From: Pantoea sp. AS-PWVM4
GTDB lineage: Bacteria > Pseudomonadota > Gammaproteobacteria > Enterobacterales > Enterobacteriaceae
Assembly (NCBI RefSeq): GCF_000468095.1
Contig: NZ_ASZC01000006.1
Location: 1 to 64,000, forward strand
DNA: 64,000 bases
Direction: 5' to 3'
The position numbers were made by a program, and so were the translations under genes. Every line of letters starts with the position of its first letter. Positions within the stretch are counted from its first letter, which is position 1. The notes beneath the pieces are model-generated. The model did not search any database, was not told where the DNA came from, and saw only the letters and a program-made list of their open reading frames with translations. Below are positions 58,751-64,000 of this stretch, one piece after another.

Positions 58751-59950
58751 ATGTTTCTGGAAGAGCGACGTAATCAAATACTTAAATGGCTGGATGAACA
58801 GGATCGCGTAACGGTTAACGGGCTGGCAAGCCAGCTCGGCGTTACACGCGAAACCATTCGTACCGATCTCGGCGCACTGGCGCGTCAGGGATTGGTACAA
58901 CGCTGCTATGGCGGGGCGATTGCCCTGCGCCGCAACCTCCAGGAAAAATTGATCAGCGAAAGTGGCGGAAATTTTGAAGTGTTGCTGGAGCGTTTGCAGG
59001 CGCGGCGTCCGAGCGCAACATCTGCGGTAAAAAACGGCAAAGTATGCATTCTTGGTGCCTTTAACGTCGATATCGTGGCAAAAGTTGCACGTTTTCCTCG
59101 CGGCGGCGAATCACTGCTGGCGCTCGGCAGCACCCTCGGTCCGGGCGGCAAAGGGGCCAACCAGGCGATGGCGGCCAGTTGTGCCGGTACGCGGGTGCAT
59201 TTTGTCGCCAAAGTTGGCACCGATCAGTTCAGCAAGTTTGCGTTTGACCATCTGTCGGCCTCAGGCATCCACTCGTTCCGTCTGTACCAGACGGATAGTG
59301 AGCCGACCGGAAGCGCCATCATTTACGTCTCGCAGGAGAATGGCGAGAACATGATCGCCATCTATTCCGGCGCGAACAAAACCTTCACCGACGACGAAAT
59401 CGCCGAGATGACCCACGAGTTGTCGGATGCCAGCGTGCTGCTGCTGCAACTGGAAAACAACTTTGAGGCCACGCTCAGCGCGATTCGTCTCGCTCATACG
59501 CTCGGGGTGTGGGTGATTATGAACCCCGCACCGTTTTCCGCCGAGGTGTTGAGCTGTCTGGCGATGATTGACGTGCTAACCCCCAATGAAACCGAAGCCT
59601 CGTTGCTGTCTGGCATCGAAATCGTCGATTTAGCCAGCGCGCGCGCCGCCGCACTGGCCATCGTCGAACTGGGCGCGCGACGCGTCATCATCACTATGGG
59701 ATCACGCGGTGCGTTACTGCTTGATAACCAACAATTTCATCATATTCCGGCCTTCCCGGCGCTGAGCGTCGATACCACCGGGGCAGGCGACGCCTTCAAC
59801 GGTGCGCTGGCCGCCGCGTTGGCGCAGGGGCAAAGCCTGTTGCAGGCCGCCACCTGGGCATCGGCCTTTGCCGCGCTGGCGGTAGAGCGCGAAGGTGCCA
59901 GCAATATGCCGGATCGACAGCAGGTTATGGCCCGACTTCATCAACGATAA
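58751..59950 (+). CDS. DeoR-type regulator fused to PfkB/ribokinase-family sugar kinase
   Basis: 399 aa. Residues 1-57 are a DeoR-type winged helix (EERRNQILKWLDEQDRVTVNGLASQLGVTRETIRTDLGALARQGLVQRCYGGA). Residues about 97-395 form a complete PfkB kinase with [14 protein letters not shown] (130-143), NPAPFS, LTPNETEA and DTTGAGDAFNGA (341-352; catalytic Asp347). The usual DeoR sugar-phosphate sensor domain is absent. It is likely a regulator that senses or phosphorylates the sugar of the operon behind it. The substrate is unknown. It precedes a lyase by 36 nt. Confidence 0.83.
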   Translation: MFLEERRNQILKWLDEQDRVTVNGLASQLGVTRETIRTDLGALARQGLVQRCYGGAIALRRNLQEKLISESGGNFEVLLERLQARRPSATSAVKNGKVCILGAFNVDIVAKVARFPRGGESLLALGSTLGPGGKGANQAMAASCAGTRVHFVAKVGTDQFSKFAFDHLSASGIHSFRLYQTDSEPTGSAIIYVSQENGENMIAIYSGANKTFTDDEIAEMTHELSDASVLLLQLENNFEATLSAIRLAHTLGVWVIMNPAPFSAEVLSCLAMIDVLTPNETEASLLSGIEIVDLASARAAALAIVELGARRVIITMGSRGALLLDNQQFHHIPAFPALSVDTTGAGDAFNGALAAALAQGQSLLQAATWASAFAALAVEREGASNMPDRQQVMARLHQR

Positions 59951-59986
59951 CAAATCACAGCGGTGGAACCGCTGGCAGGAGAGAAC

Positions 59987-60913
59987 ATGAAAAAAATCGA
60001 AGGCATTGTGCCGGTTATGCTTACCCCCTTTACGGCAGACAACCAGGTTGATTATCCGGGGCTGGAGCGCCTGATTAACTGGTATCTGACGGAAGGTGTC
60101 GATGCATTGTTCGCGGTATGTCAGTCGAGCGAAATGCAGTTCTTAAGCCTCGAAGAACGCGTGGCGCTGGCGAAATTTGTGGTGGAAAAAGTACAGGGTC
60201 GCGTGCCGGTGATTGCGTCTGGTCATATCAGCGACGATCTGGCGCAACAAACCGCCGAGTTGCAGGCGATGGCGAACACCGGCATCGATGCGCTGGTGCT
60301 GGTGACTAACCATCTCGACCCGAAAAATGAGGGCAGCGCAACCTTCTACGCACACCTCAATCATTTGCTGGAGGCGCTGCCTGACACCATGCCGCTGGGC
60401 CTGTATGAATGCCCGGCTCCGTACCGTCGTCTGTTGAGCGATGAAGAGTTCAGCTTCTGCGCCAACAGCGGCCGTTTCGTGGTGCTGAAAGATGTGAGCT
60501 GCGACCTGCCGACGGTACAGCGTCGAGTGCAGTTGGCGGAAGGTACGCCGCTGGCGGTGATCAACGCCAACGCTGCCATCGCCTGGCCAGCCATGCAGGC
60601 CGGTTCCAAAGGTTTCAGCGGCGTCTTCACCAACTTCCATCCGGGGCTGTATCACTGGCTGTACCACCAGGGCGCGCAGCAGGCGGAGAAAGCCCACGAG
60701 CTTTCGCTGTTCCTGTCGCTCAGCGCGGTGACGGAAACCCTCGGCTACCCGAAAAACGCCAAAATCTACCATCAACGCCTGGGCACCTTCGCCAGCGAGC
60801 ATTGCCGCGTTAATAAAGACAACGTGCTGGAGAAATTCTGGGGACTGGGCGTATTGCTCGACCAGATCCGCGATGGCAGCCAGATTTGGCAGCAACGTAT
60901 CGAAAACCTCTGA
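59987..60913 (+). CDS. Dihydrodipicolinate synthase/N-acetylneuraminate lyase-family protein
   Basis: 308-aa class I aldolase-type TIM barrel. The Schiff-base lysine is Lys168 (RFVVLKDVSCDL), and the phenolic Tyr140 is in LGLYECPAPYRR. The start MKKIEGIVPVMLTPF has AGGAGAG upstream. The substrate loop, usually GTTGE, reads CQSSEM (45-50), so it is not a standard DapA or NanA. With a sugar kinase, a YhcH-type protein and an MFS carrier it probably cleaves or dehydrates a 2-keto-3-deoxy sugar acid. The specificity is not determined. Confidence 0.82.
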   Translation: MKKIEGIVPVMLTPFTADNQVDYPGLERLINWYLTEGVDALFAVCQSSEMQFLSLEERVALAKFVVEKVQGRVPVIASGHISDDLAQQTAELQAMANTGIDALVLVTNHLDPKNEGSATFYAHLNHLLEALPDTMPLGLYECPAPYRRLLSDEEFSFCANSGRFVVLKDVSCDLPTVQRRVQLAEGTPLAVINANAAIAWPAMQAGSKGFSGVFTNFHPGLYHWLYHQGAQQAEKAHELSLFLSLSAVTETLGYPKNAKIYHQRLGTFASEHCRVNKDNVLEKFWGLGVLLDQIRDGSQIWQQRIENL

Positions 60914-60922
60914 GAAAAATAC

Positions 60923-60950
60923 GTAGCGGTGCGATTTATCGCGCCGCTAC
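60923..60950. repeat. Short single-palindrome form of the intergenic repeat, copy 4
   Basis: A 28-bp near-perfect palindrome: GTAGCGG, inner core TGCGATTTATCGCGC, then CGCTAC. It equals the outer ends of the long copies joined directly without a centre. It lies 9 bp after the lyase stop and inside the presumed operon. Confidence 0.8.
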
Positions 60951-60993
60951 GGCTGTACCTGAACCCATTAATGATAACGACAGGGAAAACACC

Positions 60994-61488
60994 ATGATTG
61001 TATGTGATAGCCAGGATTGGGCGCGTGAGCGCCATGCCTTCCACCCCATCGTCGACCAGGCGTTACGTTGGATAGCCGACACCGATTTCAGCCAACTGGC
61101 CACCGGCAAGTATGACTTGCTGCCGGATAACCAGATGTTCTGCCTGGTGCAGGAAATGGACACCGAACCGGCCAGCGATCGCCGTGCCGAGTCGCATTTT
61201 AACTACGTTGATATTCAGTACCTGTTGGCCGGACGCGAGAACATTGGCGTGGCGCGGGCGCATCCGCAGCATGTCATCATTGAAGATCTGCGCGCTGAGC
61301 GTGACGTGGTGTTTTATCAGGACACAATTGATGAATCGATGATCACTCTGACGCCGGGCATGTTCGCGCTGTTTTTCCCGCATGACGTGCATCGTCCCTG
61401 CTGTGCCGCGCCTGATGCGCAGCCGATCCGTAAAGCGGTGATCAAAATTAACCTCAGCCTGTTTAACGCGGTGGGGGCAACACAATGA
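60994..61488 (+). CDS. YhcH/YjgK/YiaL-family protein
   Basis: 164 aa of the beta-galactosidase-type small cupin-like family (DUF386): GKYDLLPDNQMFCLVQEMDTEP, ESHFNYVDIQYLLAGRENIG and MFALFFPHDVHRPCCA. Members accompany sialic acid or sugar-acid catabolic genes, and some act as sugar anomerases or isomerases. The start has AGGGA upstream. It overlaps the MFS gene by 4 nt (ATGA). Confidence 0.88.
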   Translation: MIVCDSQDWARERHAFHPIVDQALRWIADTDFSQLATGKYDLLPDNQMFCLVQEMDTEPASDRRAESHFNYVDIQYLLAGRENIGVARAHPQHVIIEDLRAERDVVFYQDTIDESMITLTPGMFALFFPHDVHRPCCAAPDAQPIRKAVIKINLSLFNAVGATQ

Positions 61489-62774
61489 AAACCTCGGTGA
61501 ATACCTTGTCCGGCGCCGCAGTGGCGCAGCCCACGCTTGTGGGCAAATTACGCTGGGGAATCATTACCATCCTGCTGCTGGCAGCGGTGGTGAACTACCT
61601 CGATCGTGCCAACCTGAGTATCGCCAACACCACCATCGCGGCAGAATTTGGTTTCTCGCAGACCGAGATGGGCCTGCTGTTGTCGGCGTTTCTCTGGCCC
61701 TATGCGCTGGCAAACCTGCCGGCGGGTTGGCTGGTGGATAAGTTTGGTCCGAAGAGAATGTTCTCCTGGGCGCTGGGGTTATGGTCCAGCTTTACCGTGC
61801 TGGCGGCTTTCGTAAACAGCTACAGCTTCTTCTATGGCCTGCGTATGCTGCTGGGCGTCTCTGAGTCGCCGTTCTTTACCTCCGGCATCAAAATCACCCA
61901 TCGCTGGTTTGGTGATAATGAACGAGGCCTGCCGACGGCGATCATCAATACCGGTTCGCAAATCGCTAACGCCATTGCGCCACCGATTCTTACCGTGCTG
62001 CTGCTGACTTTTGGCTGGCGTGGGATGTTCGTTGCCATTGGTCTGATGGGGATTCCGCTGCTGCTGGCGTGGTGGAAATTCTATCGCGACCCGGATGCGC
62101 GTGAAGATGCGCTGCTGCATGCCGGACAGCGCAGCGTCGCTGCCCCGGAAGAACGCGCGCAAGCGAGCTGGGGCGCATTGTTCCGTCACAGCACCACCTG
62201 GTTTATGGTGATCGGTAACTTCTCCATCATGTTCACCATCTGGGTGTACCTCACCTGGCTGCCGGGCTATCTGGAAAAATCCCTCGGCTTCAGCCTGAAA
62301 GCAACCGGATGGATCGCCTCGATTCCGTTCCTGTGCGGCATTCTGGGTGTGCTGGTAGGCGGTATGCTGTCCGATCGCCTGGTGCGTAACGGCGTGCGTG
62401 CCATCACCGCGCGTAAAATCCCTATCGTCACCGGTGCAGCGCTGGCGGCTTGTTTTGTCGCGCCGATTCCTTTTGTCGATAGCACACCGCTGGCGATTGG
62501 TCTGCTGGCGCTCGGCTATTTCTGTTCGCAGATGCCGCAGGGGGCGCTCTGGACGTTGGCGAGTGACATCGCGCCAAAATCACAGGTTGCATCGCTGGGG
62601 GCGATCCAGAACTTCGGTGGCTTCCTGGGGGCAGCAATGGCCCCGATCGTCACTGGCATCATCCTTGATACCACCGGCAAGTTCACCAACGTGTTCCTGC
62701 TGGGCGCGGGATTGCTGATGATTGGTGCGCTGAGCTACGGCCTGTTTGTGCGCAAGCCACTCCAGGCGAAATGA
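61485..62774 (+). CDS. MFS transporter, anion:cation symporter (sugar acid) type
   Basis: 429 aa with 12 membrane segments. The TM1 region NYLDRANLSIANTTIAAEFGFSQTEMGLLLSAF and the loop GWLVDKFGPKRMFSWALG are typical of the ACS branch (galactonate, glucarate and related acids). Translation is coupled to the YhcH-family gene. It is presumably the importer for the substrate of the lyase. In E. coli the dgo galactonate genes lie in a similar place near gyrB. Confidence 0.85.
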   Translation: MKTSVNTLSGAAVAQPTLVGKLRWGIITILLLAAVVNYLDRANLSIANTTIAAEFGFSQTEMGLLLSAFLWPYALANLPAGWLVDKFGPKRMFSWALGLWSSFTVLAAFVNSYSFFYGLRMLLGVSESPFFTSGIKITHRWFGDNERGLPTAIINTGSQIANAIAPPILTVLLLTFGWRGMFVAIGLMGIPLLLAWWKFYRDPDAREDALLHAGQRSVAAPEERAQASWGALFRHSTTWFMVIGNFSIMFTIWVYLTWLPGYLEKSLGFSLKATGWIASIPFLCGILGVLVGGMLSDRLVRNGVRAITARKIPIVTGAALAACFVAPIPFVDSTPLAIGLLALGYFCSQMPQGALWTLASDIAPKSQVASLGAIQNFGGFLGAAMAPIVTGIILDTTGKFTNVFLLGAGLLMIGALSYGLFVRKPLQAK

Positions 62775-62864
62775 TACTCAGGGTGCCGTCTGGCGTCGAT
62801 AAACTGGTCAATGTGAGCTGAATCGCGCTAGCATGGATGCAAACTCTGAATTAACGAGGATGTT

Positions 62865-63674
62865 ATGGCGATAAAACTGATTGCGATCGATATGGACGGC
62901 ACCTTGCTTAACCCGTACCACCAGATCACCCCGGCAGTAAAATCCGCGATTGCCCGTGCACGCGATAAAGGTGTTGCCATTGTGCTGGCCACAGGTCGCC
63001 CCTTTGTCGGTGTCGAGCGCTACCTGCAAGAACTGGATTTACAGCAACCGGGGCAATATTGCATCAGCAACAATGGCGCGTTGGTCCAACGCGCCGATAC
63101 CGGCGCAAGCGTGGCGGAAGTGACGCTGAGTTTTGATGATTTTCTCTACGTCGAGCAACTGGCGCGCGAACTTGGCGTCCATTTCCATGCGTTTGACCAC
63201 TCCTCGTTGTATACGCCGAACAAAGATATCAGTGAGTACACCATCCACGAAGCCAGCCTGACCGGCATCCCGGTGCGTTATCGTGCCGTGGAAGAGATGG
63301 ACCCGGCGACGCGCTTCCCGAAACTGATGATGATCGACAAACCTGCGTTGTTGGATAAGGCGGTGGCTGCGCTGCCGGCCCGCGCCCGCGACAGCTACAC
63401 TATTTTGAAGAGCGCACCTTACTATCTCGAAATCCTCGATCCGCGCGTCAACAAAGGTTATGGCGTGAAAATGCTGGCGGAAAAACTCGGCCTGCAAGCC
63501 GCAGAAGTCATGACGATTGGCGATCAGGAAAACGACCTGGCGATGATTGAGTATGCCGGAACCGGGGTGGCAATGGGCAATGCGATTGATTCGGTAAAAA
63601 GTATTGCGCAGTTCATCACCAAAACCAACGCGGAAGATGGCGTGGCGTACGCGATCGAAGAGTTGGTGCTGTAA
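62865..63674 (+). CDS. yidA: HAD-family sugar phosphatase YidA
   Basis: 269 aa (E. coli 270), Cof-type HAD phosphatase. Motif I is LIAIDMDGTLLNP (Asp9, Asp11), the Cof motif GVKMLAEKLGLQAAEVMTIGDQENDLAMIEYAGTGVAMGNA lies near the C-terminus. It hydrolyses various sugar phosphates in vitro. It follows the sugar-acid operon, as yidA follows gyrB-yidB in E. coli. Confidence 0.95.
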   Translation: MAIKLIAIDMDGTLLNPYHQITPAVKSAIARARDKGVAIVLATGRPFVGVERYLQELDLQQPGQYCISNNGALVQRADTGASVAEVTLSFDDFLYVEQLARELGVHFHAFDHSSLYTPNKDISEYTIHEASLTGIPVRYRAVEEMDPATRFPKLMMIDKPALLDKAVAALPARARDSYTILKSAPYYLEILDPRVNKGYGVKMLAEKLGLQAAEVMTIGDQENDLAMIEYAGTGVAMGNAIDSVKSIAQFITKTNAEDGVAYAIEELVL

Positions 63675-63699
63675 TTCTCCTTTGATCTATGCAAATCCT

Positions 63700-63759
63700 G
63701 TAGCGGCGCGATTTATCGCGCGAGTTTTTCCTACATCGCGCACGAAATCGCGCCGCTAC
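63700..63759. repeat. Nested palindromic intergenic repeat, copy 5
   Basis: The left arm (63700-63721) is identical to copies 1-3. The right arm (63738-63759) is its reverse complement with two mismatches (GCGCACGAAATCG). The centre is only 16 bp. It lies between yidA and yidR. Confidence 0.85.
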
Positions 63760-63777
63760 GGGATCTAAGGCTACCCC

Positions 63778-64000
63778 ATGTCAGAAAAACAACTCACCTT
63801 TGCAGAACGTCATCATCAGCTGACCAATATCAATGTCTGGACCGCCGACAGCCAATGGCTGGCGTTTGATGTCCGACCTTCCGGTGCTTCCTTTACCAGC
63901 CTGACCATTGAACGCGTCAACGTGGCAAGTGGGGCAGTTGAGGTGTTGTACCAGGCACGCGACGGCGCGCACGTTGGCGTGGTGACCGTCAGCCCGGATC
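63778..64000 (+). CDS. yidR: YidR (DUF3748) N-terminal part, runs off the window
   Basis: The first 74 codons (MSEKQLTFAERHHQLTNINVWTADSQWLAFDVRPSGASFTSLTIERVN...GAHVGVVTVSPD) closely match E. coli YidR, a protein with WD40-like/beta-propeller sequence and no known biochemical role. It is truncated only by the window edge. It lies downstream of yidA. Confidence 0.88.
   Translation, partial: MSEKQLTFAERHHQLTNINVWTADSQWLAFDVRPSGASFTSLTIERVNVASGAVEVLYQARDGAHVGVVTVSPD

Overview
The window is a chromosomal segment spanning the replication origin of a gamma-proteobacterium of the order Enterobacterales. Almost every core protein reads as a close relative of its Escherichia coli counterpart, and the gene order around oriC and dnaA is the enterobacterial one. 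An ovoA gene beside asnC, the absence of asnA and the family of dispersed palindromes point to an Erwiniaceae member (Pantoea or Erwinia type). This genus-level call is inference from gene content only.

Layout. Bases 1-337 hold the upstream end of an rRNA operon that reads leftwards out of the window (P1 promoter and the start of P2), then the leader of hsrA. Bases 338-7650 carry hsrA and the ribose operon rbsDACBKR (minus strand) with two palindromic RbsR-type operators. Bases 7843-11160 hold a secreted chitin-binding protein and the divergent ygiW / qseBC stress and two-component locus. Then come kup, ravA-viaA, ovoA (ovothiol synthesis), asnC and mioC. oriC lies between mioC and mnmG (about 19.7-20.0 kb), with DnaA boxes, three AT-rich 13-mers and dense GATC sites. 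mnmG-rsmG, the complete atpIBEFHAGDC operon and glmU-glmS follow.

Between glmS and the Pho-regulated pstSCAB-phoU operon sits an AT-richer two-gene cassette: a peptidoglycan-binding/lysozyme-like protein overlapping a periplasmic LprI-type (lysozyme inhibitor) protein. Its position is the classical Tn7 target. Next are an MFS transporter, yieH, the PurR-boxed adenine permease adeP, a divergent phosphopantetheinyl-transferase-like gene, and RutF-like and RutE-like redox genes. A second AT-rich two-gene cassette (XRE-ImmA/IrrE protease plus PIN-like protein) abuts the 3' end of mnmE, where SGI1-type islands integrate. The essential block mnmE-yidC-yidD-rnpA-rpmH (minus) and dnaA-dnaN-recF-gyrB (plus) follows. 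A putative sugar-acid operon comes next: a DeoR-PfkB fusion, a DHDPS-family lyase, a YhcH-family protein and an MFS transporter. The window ends with yidA and the start of yidR.

Most of the window is housekeeping. The parts deserving attention are the two small AT-rich cassettes at known integration hotspots (candidate effector-immunity and candidate toxin-antitoxin or defence modules), five copies of a nested palindromic repeat placed just after gene ends, ovoA in the usual place of asnA, a phosphopantetheinyl-transferase homologue with altered catalytic residues, and the regulator-kinase fusion operon. No tRNA, rRNA body, CRISPR array, transposase or prophage gene is visible.
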